DNA of 7,181 bases, taken from contig JAGRCC010000354.1 of NCBI GenBank assembly GCA_020433785.1, forward strand, positions 1 through 7,181, in the 5' to 3' direction. Positions 1-5,894 of this stretch are shown here, piece by piece. This DNA is from Anaerolineae bacterium. Its GTDB lineage: Bacteria; Chloroflexota; Anaerolineae; 4572-78; J111. Numbering within the stretch: position 1 is the first letter of the stretch; the number at the start of each line of letters is the position of its first letter. A model generated the notes under the pieces. That model did not search any database. It saw only the letters and a program-made list of their open reading frames with translations, and had not been told where the DNA came from. Made by a program: the position numbers and the translations under genes.

Positions 1-111
1 ACTATTTCAGGCCCCACCTATCGCATCGGAGCAGACGAAGTTCGCTCATTCTTGCCGCCCTTGCAAGAAACAGCTCATGGTATTTCGACACAGCTTGGCT
101 GTGTTTGGTAA
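1..111 (+). CDS. IclR-family transcriptional regulator, C-terminal end only (partial)
   Basis: The first 111 bases read in frame 1 as 36 codons ending in TAA at 109-111, with no start inside the window. The peptide opens with TISGPTYRI, continues with a run like LPPLQETAHGIS and ends with QLGCVW. This matches the last strand and final helix of the IclR effector-binding domain, where a (V/I)SGP-x-x-R-(I/L) strand precedes a helix of the type LxxLLxETAxxIS-xxLG. IclR proteins are dimeric cytoplasmic regulators with an N-terminal winged helix, which here would lie left of the window. Only 54 bases separate its stop from the next gene, so it may be cotranscribed with the unknown gene and the dioxygenase and may regulate them; that is inference. 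The assignment rests on a short fragment. Confidence 0.62.
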   Translation, partial: TISGPTYRIGADEVRSFLPPLQETAHGISTQLGCVW

Positions 112-154
112 GCTTCACCACATTAACTTCAACTAAAACTAAATAATTATTATT

Positions 155-158
155 GGAG
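155..158 (+). promoter_or_regulatory. Ribosome binding site that decides the start of the 210-aa gene
   Basis: GGAG lies 7 bases before the ATG at 166 but only 4 bases before an in-frame TTG at 163. The spacing favours the ATG. Confidence 0.6.
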
Positions 159-165
159 AAGATTG

Positions 166-798
166 ATGAGAACCGAATTTGTTCACCTCAAACCCACTGA
201 GGTCATCCGGGGGCGTCCTTTCACCGATCCCCAAAACAGCGCTGCCGATCTGGCCAATCTTCAATATATAGCGGATAAGGTCCGTTATCTTTTGTTGGCC
301 CAACCGGAACAGTTTAGCCCACAGCCTTATCCGACAGTGCTCTATTTGACCGAGCAGGAGGGGCGCTACTTTCGGATTACGCTCGCCCAGCCAAACCGGC
401 TAAACGCTAACGACGATTTTTATGCGGTTGGATTTTGCGGCGAGAAACGCCCTACCTCTGATCGGGGGCCGGTTGACAATATCGATGAGGAGTTGATCGA
501 AGAGTTTCCTCAACACCCTAATCTAATTTGTTACTGCACCCTGGAGGTTGAACCGGGCCATACATGCAACCTGGTCTTATTCGACGACCCGGCTGGGCTG
601 CTGCACTGGTCGCGCAGCGCCAAACACGCTCAGGCAGTGGCACTGTCACCGGGCTATTATTATTCAATTCGCTTACACAATGCTCTACTGCCGGGAGGGT
701 TATTGTCGAGCCGGCCGCTGATGCTGCTGCGGACAAAATATTTCGATTTTCAAGACGATACCGTTTGGTGGGGCGTGCGCGAGTTGCCGGTACAGTGA
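166..798 (+). CDS. Conserved-looking hypothetical protein, 210 aa, next to indoleamine 2,3-dioxygenase
   Basis: I do not recognise this family. The protein is soluble: no signal peptide, no membrane segment, mildly acidic. The N-terminal third looks helical (about residues 23-47). Strands follow, with VLYLTEQEG near 58 and FRITLAQP near 69. The C-terminal part is rich in aromatics and histidines (HW at 147-148, H154, a YYY run at 164-166, RLH at 169-171, RTKYFDF at 189-195, WW at 201-202). Cysteines at 91, 122, 124 and 134 do not form an obvious metal motif. Codon use and base composition resemble the next gene. The gene lies 54 bases after the IclR stop and 56 bases before the dioxygenase start, same strand, so an operon is likely. 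The ATG at 166 was chosen over TTG 163 because of its ribosome-site spacing. A partner or accessory role for the dioxygenase is only suggested by position. Confidence 0.8.
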   Translation: MRTEFVHLKPTEVIRGRPFTDPQNSAADLANLQYIADKVRYLLLAQPEQFSPQPYPTVLYLTEQEGRYFRITLAQPNRLNANDDFYAVGFCGEKRPTSDRGPVDNIDEELIEEFPQHPNLICYCTLEVEPGHTCNLVLFDDPAGLLHWSRSAKHAQAVALSPGYYYSIRLHNALLPGGLLSSRPLMLLRTKYFDFQDDTVWWGVRELPVQ

Positions 799-843
799 GT
801 TGGCAGTATTATGAGCGTGCTGTCGTAATAACAACTTAGCACA

Positions 844-847
844 GGGA
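844..847 (+). promoter_or_regulatory. Ribosome binding site for the TTG-started dioxygenase gene
   Basis: GGGA (in AGGGA) sits 7 bases before TTG at 855-857. An in-frame TAG at 837-839 and the absence of ATG or GTG between it and 855 leave this TTG as the only initiator that keeps the conserved N-terminal region. Confidence 0.65.
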
Positions 848-854
848 ACGAACA

Positions 855-2003
855 TTGTCGTATCAAATTCCTAACCCTACTGATTATGAAATCGATCCTG
901 AGCGGGGATTTTTACTGGGCCAACCGCCACTAAAGCGACTGCCGGCTGAATTTGAGCGGTGGGAGCAAGTGGCCGCCAATGTACCCGTTTTGCTCATGAC
1001 CGGCCGCTTACGATCAACCCTTGAACAACTCCCTCTGCCTGATCTCAACCGGCTGGAAACCATTGATCACTGGCGGCGGGCGATGCTGCTGCTGTCGGTG
1101 TTTGGCAATGGCTATGTTTGGGGCGAGAACCCGCAGGCCACAGTAATCCCCCGGTCGATTGCGGTGCCGTGGTGGCAGGTGGCCGAAAAATTGGGCCGGC
1201 CGCCCATTGCGTCCCATGCTTCGCTGGGGTTGTATAATTGGCAGTTGGTCGATGAAAATCGCCCCTTTGATCTGGACAATGTCGATACCTTACAGCCCTT
1301 TTTGGGCGGCTTAGACGAACGGTGGTTTTATGTAACCACAGCCGCGATCGAGGCGCGCGGCGGGCCGGCCGTAGCGGCTGTGATCGAAGCCCAAATCGCT
1401 GTTGGATCGGAACGCGTGGAGGCGTTGGCGCGGAGTCTAGAAAAGTTAAAAACAGCGCTAGGCCACATGCATGCCGTTTTGCTGCGTATTCCGGAAAAAT
1501 GCAGCCCCTACATTTTCTTCCACCGGATTCGACCCTTTATCGCCGGGTGGGACGAAGCCGGCGTTATTTATGAGGGCGTGAGCCAGACTCCGCAGCACTT
1601 TGTCGGCGGCAGCGCCGCGCAGAGTTCGCTCTTGCCGGTTATCGATGCCGGTTTAGGCATTGAGCATCCCAACCCACACACCGGCCCCTTTATGCAGGAT
1701 ATGCGCCGTTACATGCCGCCATCCCATCGAAATTTTGTGCAGGCGGTTGAAAATGGGCCATCAATTAGACAGTTTGTCCTAAGTCATGCGTCAACCCACC
1801 CGACTCTGGCCGAGTTGTACAATCACTGTTTGGCGGCGGTTGATCAATTTAGGAAAAAACATTTGGAAATTGCCGTTCGCTACATTATAAATGAAGCGCC
1901 TGATGACGAACGCGCTGCTTACGGTACCGGCGGCAGCAGTTTCGTACCGTTTTTGAGTACCACTAGACAAGAAACCCGGGACAGAAAAATTACCGGACAA
2001 TAA
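855..2003 (+). CDS. Indoleamine 2,3-dioxygenase (haem enzyme, tryptophan to N-formylkynurenine)
   Basis: A 382-residue protein matching the indoleamine 2,3-dioxygenase family along its whole length; the human enzyme is about 400 residues. The reaction known for the family is O2-dependent opening of the tryptophan indole ring to N-formylkynurenine, the first kynurenine-pathway step, in the cytoplasm. Visible signatures include AVPWWQVAEKLG near 103-114 and PPIASHASL near 116-124. FFHRIR at 221-226 places F221 and R226 at the substrate-contacting positions F226 and R231 of human IDO1. YEGVS is at 239-243, GGSAAQSS at 251-258, and QDMRRYMPPSHRNF at 281-294. H336 in RKKHLEIAVRYI aligns with the proximal haem ligand (human H346). 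GTGG at 357-360 matches the mobile C-terminal loop. Every key residue I can place is kept, which argues against the diverged relatives used in secondary metabolism. It starts at TTG 855 and ends in a bidirectional terminator. No formamidase, kynureninase or kynurenine monooxygenase gene is in the window. Confidence 0.93.
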   Translation: MSYQIPNPTDYEIDPERGFLLGQPPLKRLPAEFERWEQVAANVPVLLMTGRLRSTLEQLPLPDLNRLETIDHWRRAMLLLSVFGNGYVWGENPQATVIPRSIAVPWWQVAEKLGRPPIASHASLGLYNWQLVDENRPFDLDNVDTLQPFLGGLDERWFYVTTAAIEARGGPAVAAVIEAQIAVGSERVEALARSLEKLKTALGHMHAVLLRIPEKCSPYIFFHRIRPFIAGWDEAGVIYEGVSQTPQHFVGGSAAQSSLLPVIDAGLGIEHPNPHTGPFMQDMRRYMPPSHRNFVQAVENGPSIRQFVLSHASTHPTLAELYNHCLAAVDQFRKKHLEIAVRYIINEAPDDERAAYGTGGSSFVPFLSTTRQETRDRKITGQ

Positions 2004-2035
2004 AAAAACCTCGGCTATGATGGCCGAAGTTTTTT
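2003..2035. terminator. Bidirectional intrinsic terminator between convergent genes
   Basis: CCTCGGC (2009-2015) pairs with GCCGAAG (2023-2029) around the 7-base loop TATGATG, with one C/A mismatch. The A-run at 2003-2008 pairs with the T-run at 2030-2035, extending the stem. Read rightwards it ends in T6 and serves the dioxygenase unit, overlapping the last base of its stop codon. Read leftwards it also ends in a T-run, 20 bases beyond the receiver gene's stop, and serves the kinase operon. Confidence 0.85.
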
Positions 2036-2055
2036 AATATGAGTAGTCGGTTATT

Positions 2056-2640
2056 TTACAAACCTAAAAAGCCAGTGGCAAAGGCAATCCCCAAACAGAA
2101 CGCCGCCATTACCAGCGAGCCGATGACGGCAATGGCCACAAACGAACCGCTCATCAGCGATTTCGTGGGGTCCCCGACGACTTCCTCATTGATCTGGCGG
2201 CGTTGCTCAACCCGCTTGATCTTGCCCTTGACGCTGGCCAAAAGATCTTCCGGCGGGGCCAACTTGGAAAAATAGTCGTCCGCGCCCAACTCCTTTCCCT
2301 GCCGAATATTTTCTTCGCCGGATTTGGCGGTTAGAAAAATAAAGGGGATGTGATTGGTAAAGGGATTTGCCCGAACTTTGTCATAAAATTCATAGCCATC
2401 CATTTCCGGCATCATAATATCCGCCAGAATTAAATCCGGTAGGCCTTCCAGACCGGAGCCGCCGGTGCGCTGTTTAAGTAAAAATGCTTTCTCAAGCTGC
2501 TCTAAGGCGCTTTTGCCGTTGTTGGCGGTCCAAACTTTGAATCCTTCCATTTCAAGCGTTAGTTCAATTCCATCAAGAAATTCGGGGTTGTCGTCAACCA
2601 CCATAATAAGTGATTTTTGGTCCTGTATCGTGGTTTCCAT
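2056..2640 (-). CDS. Receiver-domain response regulator with a C-terminal membrane helix, 194 aa
   Basis: Residues 10-145 form a CheY-like receiver. The acidic pair is D16/D17, the phospho-acceptor D74 lies in ADIMMPEMDG, the switch threonine is T104 in FLTAK, and the conserved lysine is K126 in DDYFSK. The alpha2-beta3 connection (about residues 52-67, containing KQRTGGSG) is roughly 15 residues longer than usual. There is no DNA-binding or enzymatic output domain. A basic linker (138-149) is followed by a hydrophobic stretch at about 166-193 (SFVAIAVIGSLVMAAF and onward) that reads as a single transmembrane helix ending at the C-terminus. This suggests a tail-anchored receiver facing the cytoplasm. 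ATG 2640 was chosen over longer in-frame reading because AAGGAG precedes it by 6 bases and the receiver begins right after it. It follows the kinase gene by 19 bases, so the kinase is the probable phosphodonor; how the output is produced is unknown. Confidence 0.9.
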   Translation of the reverse strand: METTIQDQKSLIMVVDDNPEFLDGIELTLEMEGFKVWTANNGKSALEQLEKAFLLKQRTGGSGLEGLPDLILADIMMPEMDGYEFYDKVRANPFTNHIPFIFLTAKSGEENIRQGKELGADDYFSKLAPPEDLLASVKGKIKRVEQRRQINEEVVGDPTKSLMSGSFVAIAVIGSLVMAAFCLGIAFATGFLGL

Positions 2641-2646
2641 AACACG

Positions 2647-2652
2647 CTCCTT
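2647..2652 (-). promoter_or_regulatory. Ribosome binding site of the membrane-anchored receiver gene
   Basis: On the minus strand AAGGAG lies 6 bases before the ATG at 2640-2638, inside the 19-base gap after the kinase stop. It fixes the start and argues against a longer N-terminus overlapping the kinase gene. Confidence 0.75.
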
Positions 2653-2659
2653 AATTGGT

Positions 2660-5413
2660 TTAAAAATCTTTAGCGCCAGGCAGCCGAACCGTAAACGTAC
2701 TGCCCTGGCCGAGGGTGCTTTCAACGTGAATATCACCATCGTGAGTATTCACAATTTCCTTAACAATAGCCAGTCCCAAGCCCGTACCGGGGATAGTATG
2801 GGACGGATCAACTCGGTGAAATCGTTCAAAAATTTTGGATAAATGCTCGGCAGGAATGCCCATGCCGGTATCGGTTACCTGCAAAAAGACAAATTTTCTG
2901 CCCTTAACTGTTTCGATATAACTATCAACCTTAATCTTTCCGCCGGACGGCGTGTATTTAATGGCATTGTCGATCAGATTGCGGCTAACCCGCTCAATTT
3001 GAATGGGATCAGCCATCAAGGCTAGTTCAGATGCCGGTTTATGCCATTCCAAGCTCACGTGATTCGACTCGGCCAGGGGGCGTAAATCATGGATGAGTTT
3101 ATCGATAATTGGCCTTAAATCGATTCGTTCACGCTTGGTCTCAATCATGCCGGCGTCAAATCGCGATAGTTCTAAAATATCTTCGATGAGGGTGCCCAGT
3201 AGATGGGCCTGACCTTGAATAGCGTTCAATAGGCTGTCCCGTTTTGCCGCAGGGAGGCGCTCGCCATAGGTGATCAAATTTTTGGAGTGCAGCCGAATAA
3301 TAGATAACGGTGTTTTGAGTTCGTGGGTGACGCCGGCCATAAAACGCGACTTCATCCGCTCAACCTCGGTTAGGGCGGTGATATCTCGCAACACAATCAC
3401 GGTACCGATTAGCCGGCCGTACTCGTTGCGCACCTTAGCCGAATGCGTTTGGATCGACAGTAACGCTCCACTTTGAAGCGCTTGAGTATCGACCACAGCT
3501 GTGGTAATTAATTCATCATTATTGATAATGTCGTCGATACAACTCCAAAGGGGATTTTTAAGTTGGTCCTCACCAATAGGCTGACCTTCACACAACTCTA
3601 ACTCAAAATCGAGCATCTGCTCAGCCGCCTTATTGGCGGTCAAAATCGATTTTTCAGCGTCGAACACGATCAGGCCGTCGGCCATGCTGGCCAGAATAGC
3701 CTCGGTTCGTTCTTTCTCTTCGGCCAACTCCTTGGTCCGGGCCGAAACCATCTGCTCCAGATGGCGGCTAAACGCCTGTACTTTTTGAAAAAGCCGAGCG
3801 TTTTCAACGGCGATCCCCACAAAATTAGCCACGGGATACGACAACCGTAAATGCTCGTAACTAAACCAGTTGTTACTTTGATGAAGGGCTTGCATCACCC
3901 CAATAATCTTACCTTTGGCCTGAACCGGCACCGATAGAATTGATCGCGGCGTGTAATTGGCCGGGTTGGGCGCGTCTGTATAATGGGCGTCATCTTGCGT
4001 CACGTCAGCCGAAATATAATATTCGCCGGTGGTGACCACATGGCCGGCGATACCGTGGTTGATCGACATCCGAAAGCCGGTGGCCGCCTCGGCATTGACG
4101 CCGGACGCCGTGGTTAAGACGAGTTCCTTTTTGTCGTCACTAAGCAGCCACAGCGAAACGGCCTCGCATTGAAGCGAACGCTGAATAAATAATGTCGTTT
4201 GCTTGAGTACCTGGTCAAGATCAAGATTAGAGGTTAGCGCTCGACCAATCTCAGTCAGCGCGATCAGGTCATCCACCTGTTGTTGAGCCTGCTCCAACAG
4301 TCGGGCATTCTCCATCGCTACACCAATAATCCCTGCGGCGGAATTAAGCATAAACCGATCAGCGTCATTCAGTTTATCGCCTTGTTTGTCGATAATGGCG
4401 ATAGCGCCGACCCACCGCTCCTTACTGTGCATGGGCACAACTTGCACCGTATGATCATCCGATAAAGGTTTGACGCCCAGTCGCCGGGCATATTGATTGA
4501 AGGTGCTGGATACAATCGACGCCACAATCTCTTCAACGGGATTGACGGTACTCTGATCGGGCAAGTCAAAGTCGAGTGGAACGGACAGGCTGTTGCCGGT
4601 TCGCGACGAAAAATTGATGATTACCTCTTGGCGATCCGGCACGATCATGACAATGGACACCGCCTCCGCGTCCAATAACTGCGACAACTTCTGCATTGAT
4701 GAGGCAAAAATTTCGGATAATTCCAGCGAAGAATTAACGGCCAACGCCAGCTCATTTACCCATTGCAGCCGAATATTGCGCTGAACCACGCCATGCGCCT
4801 GCTGACGGCTTTCTAATTCAGCCCGCTTCTGCCGGATGACGGCCTCCACTCGCGACATAAATTCATCAGGCATAAACGGCCGTTGGATATAATCGTCGGC
4901 GCCGCTGTTTAGCCCTTGACTGGCATGCCCCGAGCTGCGATGGTAGGCTGTAACTAAGATGACGGCGATATTTTGTGTCACCGTATCGTTTTTCAATAAT
5001 TCCAGGAGATCAAACCCGCTCATCCGGGGCATTTGGACATCGCTGACAATCAACGCCGGGCGTTCGGTTTTGGCTAATGAGAGCGCCTCTCGGGGATCAG
5101 AGGTGGTCAATAAAGTGAATTCACTTTTCTTGAAGATGTACTTCATCAGCAGCAAGTTGTCTTCAGTATCATCGACAACTAACACCTTGCTCAGGTCCAG
5201 GTTGGCGGCCGCTTCATTGGTGATCGCTGGCGCCGGAACGTCTGAAGGCTCAGATGGCTGTCGTACCAGCGAGGCAGCCTGGACTAAAGCCGCTTGAACA
5301 GCAGCAGGCTCAAGGTCGGGCCACTGTGCCGCAAATTCCTGAAGGGGTCGGGCTGCCAGATGGTCGAGGATTTTTTGAACATCAACGGAGGTCATTGGCT
5401 GAATGTTGGACAT
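2660..5413 (-). CDS. Hybrid sensor histidine kinase: receiver-GAF-GAF-PAS-HisKA-HATPase, 917 aa, soluble
   Basis: Domain order by inspection: a helical, Pro/Ala-rich N-terminus (1-70); a receiver (about 75-195) with D81/D82, phospho-acceptor D125 in SDVQMP and T155; two GAF domains (about 225-375 and 390-545); a charged coiled coil (545-572); and a PAS domain (about 570-680) ending in VIVLRDIT. The dimerisation domain has phospho-acceptor H697 in VTHELKTPL. The ATPase domain has the N-box NLIDNAIKY (812-820), DTGMGI (848-853), IFERFHR and GTGLGL (876-881). No transmembrane segment is visible, so it should sense a cytoplasmic signal through GAF or PAS; the ligand cannot be read from sequence. 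The usual receiver lysine is arginine here (R178 in YIQRPF). ATG 5413 (MSNIQ) was preferred to an in-frame TTG at 5443 that lacks a ribosome site, though its own site (CCGGAACC) is weak. ATG 5395 is possible. The kinase is the first gene of an operon with the downstream receiver. Confidence 0.93.
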   Translation of the reverse strand: MSNIQPMTSVDVQKILDHLAARPLQEFAAQWPDLEPAAVQAALVQAASLVRQPSEPSDVPAPAITNEAAANLDLSKVLVVDDTEDNLLLMKYIFKKSEFTLLTTSDPREALSLAKTERPALIVSDVQMPRMSGFDLLELLKNDTVTQNIAVILVTAYHRSSGHASQGLNSGADDYIQRPFMPDEFMSRVEAVIRQKRAELESRQQAHGVVQRNIRLQWVNELALAVNSSLELSEIFASSMQKLSQLLDAEAVSIVMIVPDRQEVIINFSSRTGNSLSVPLDFDLPDQSTVNPVEEIVASIVSSTFNQYARRLGVKPLSDDHTVQVVPMHSKERWVGAIAIIDKQGDKLNDADRFMLNSAAGIIGVAMENARLLEQAQQQVDDLIALTEIGRALTSNLDLDQVLKQTTLFIQRSLQCEAVSLWLLSDDKKELVLTTASGVNAEAATGFRMSINHGIAGHVVTTGEYYISADVTQDDAHYTDAPNPANYTPRSILSVPVQAKGKIIGVMQALHQSNNWFSYEHLRLSYPVANFVGIAVENARLFQKVQAFSRHLEQMVSARTKELAEEKERTEAILASMADGLIVFDAEKSILTANKAAEQMLDFELELCEGQPIGEDQLKNPLWSCIDDIINNDELITTAVVDTQALQSGALLSIQTHSAKVRNEYGRLIGTVIVLRDITALTEVERMKSRFMAGVTHELKTPLSIIRLHSKNLITYGERLPAAKRDSLLNAIQGQAHLLGTLIEDILELSRFDAGMIETKRERIDLRPIIDKLIHDLRPLAESNHVSLEWHKPASELALMADPIQIERVSRNLIDNAIKYTPSGGKIKVDSYIETVKGRKFVFLQVTDTGMGIPAEHLSKIFERFHRVDPSHTIPGTGLGLAIVKEIVNTHDGDIHVESTLGQGSTFTVRLPGAKDF

Positions 5414-5459
5414 GGTTCCGGTTATCGATAAATCTTGGTGCAATGGTCGACATATACGA

Positions 5460-5488
5460 ATATACTCCAGTATATCATGAATATGATA
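5460..5488. repeat. Two overlapping inverted repeats upstream of the kinase gene
   Basis: ATATACT-CC-AGTATAT (5460-5475) is a perfect 7-base-arm palindrome with a 2-base centre. TATCAT-GAAT-ATGATA (5473-5488) has perfect 6-base arms and a 4-base spacer, and shares three bases with the first. They lie 47-75 bases upstream of the kinase ATG, downstream of a possible minus-strand -10 (TATTAT, 5512-5507; its -35-like TTGAAT at 5537-5532 is spaced 19, so the promoter is weak). They could be operators or leader hairpins. AT-rich DNA makes chance palindromes fairly common. Confidence 0.4.
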
Positions 5489-5541
5489 ACAATAAAACTC
5501 AATTTTATAATACTTTTAACCTACACATAATATTCAAGTGA

Positions 5542-5580
5542 TTGGCGCTTTTGCCAAAATAGGGCTGTTTAGTGACAGCC
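5542..5580. repeat. Pair of short stem-loops in the divergent intergenic region
   Basis: TTGGC-GCTTTT-GCCAA (5542-5557) and GGCTGT-TTAGTG-ACAGCC (5563-5580) are perfect 5- and 6-base-pair stems, five bases apart. Neither is followed by a clear T-run on either strand, so I do not call them terminators. They lie between the kinase leader and the metY promoter. Their role is unknown. Confidence 0.35.
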
Positions 5581-5653
5581 ATTACGGCTATCACCTCAAT
5601 CGAGCGCTAGTAAGTTGGCAGACCGTTTCTACCACATAATATAAAAACGCTAT

Positions 5654-5682
5654 TTGACAAAAAATAGTTACGGTACTATATT
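5654..5682 (+). promoter_or_regulatory. Sigma-70-type promoter of the SAM riboswitch / metY transcript
   Basis: A perfect -35 TTGACA (5654-5659) is followed after exactly 17 bases by a near-consensus -10 TATATT (5677-5682). Transcription would begin near 5689-5690, about 18 bases before the first strand of the riboswitch P1 helix, as expected for an S-box leader. Confidence 0.8.
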
Positions 5683-5707
5683 CACCCCTCAACAATCGAA
5701 AAGAGTG

Positions 5708-5831
5708 CTCTTATCCAGAGAGGTGGAGGGAACGGCCCAATGAAACCTCGGCAACCCGGCATAGGGCGGTAATCAAGCCGTCTAATGGGCCAGGGTGCCA
5801 ATTCCGTCAGAATTATCCTGGAAGATGAGAG
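5708..5831 (+). promoter_or_regulatory. SAM-I (S-box) riboswitch aptamer
   Basis: The SAM-I core is plain. P1 is CTCTTATC (5708-5715) with GATGAGAG (5824-5831). The AGAGGTGGAGGGA segment (5719-5731) leads into P2 with its kink-turn. The P2 loop GGCCC (5734-5738) can form the family pseudoknot with GGGCC (5787-5791). AATGAAACC (5739-5747) and CGGCAACC (5749-5756) follow, then GGTGCCAATTCC (5794-5805) before the closing strand. P4 can pair AATTC (5800-5804) with GAATT (5810-5814). SAM-I aptamers bind S-adenosylmethionine and switch off methionine and sulfur-assimilation genes when it is plentiful. The aptamer lies just after a strong promoter, 226 bases before a metY-like gene, which agrees with that role. 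Confidence 0.95.
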
Positions 5832-5863
5832 GTATATGTTCATGGCCAAACATTCCCTCTCAT
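5825..5863 (+). promoter_or_regulatory. Antiterminator of the S-box expression platform
   Basis: ATGAGAGG (5825-5832), which includes most of the 3' strand of P1, pairs perfectly with CCTCTCAT (5856-5863). An inner stem ATGTT (5836-5840) with AACAT (5849-5853) extends the hairpin. Because it uses both the P1 strand and the left arm of the terminator, it should form only when the aptamer is empty, keeping transcription on. A T-run follows it directly (5863-5869), which is odd for an antiterminator. Confidence 0.75.
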
Positions 5864-5886
5864 TTTTTTGGAGAGGGTTTTATTTT
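5855..5886 (+). terminator. SAM-dependent intrinsic terminator of the riboswitch
   Basis: CCCTCTC (5855-5861) pairs perfectly with GAGAGGG (5871-5877) around the 9-base loop ATTTTTTTG, followed by TTTTATTTT (5878-5886). Its left arm is shared with the antiterminator, giving the standard mutually exclusive off state when SAM holds P1 closed. Confidence 0.85.
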
Positions 5887-5894
5887 GTCTATTG

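Noticed and set aside
123..151. Possible promoter TTAACT ... TAATTA/ATTATT before the 210-aa gene
   Set aside because: The spacing is off (15) or the -10 is poor, and transcription would start on top of the ribosome binding site. AT-rich spacer is a sufficient explanation.
564..839. Open frame of 91 codons overlapping the end of the 210-aa gene
   Set aside because: It overlaps a better-supported gene in another frame, has low-complexity composition and no ribosome site. It ends at the TAG just before the dioxygenase start.
2641..2739. Longer N-terminus of the receiver protein overlapping the end of the kinase gene
   Set aside because: The receiver fold begins just after ATG 2640, which has a near-ideal AAGGAG at 6 bases. 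The upstream in-frame residues overlap the kinase's ATPase domain coding sequence and are not receiver-like.
4959..5297. Open frame of 112 codons on the plus strand opposite the kinase receiver
   Set aside because: It is antisense to the conserved receiver coding sequence and its composition (Ser/Asn-rich, no domain) is that of a shadow frame.
5413..5443. Extension of the kinase to an in-frame TTG at 5443, adding ten residues
   Set aside because: There is no ribosome binding site before the TTG and the extra residues add nothing recognisable. ATG 5413 has at least a weak site.
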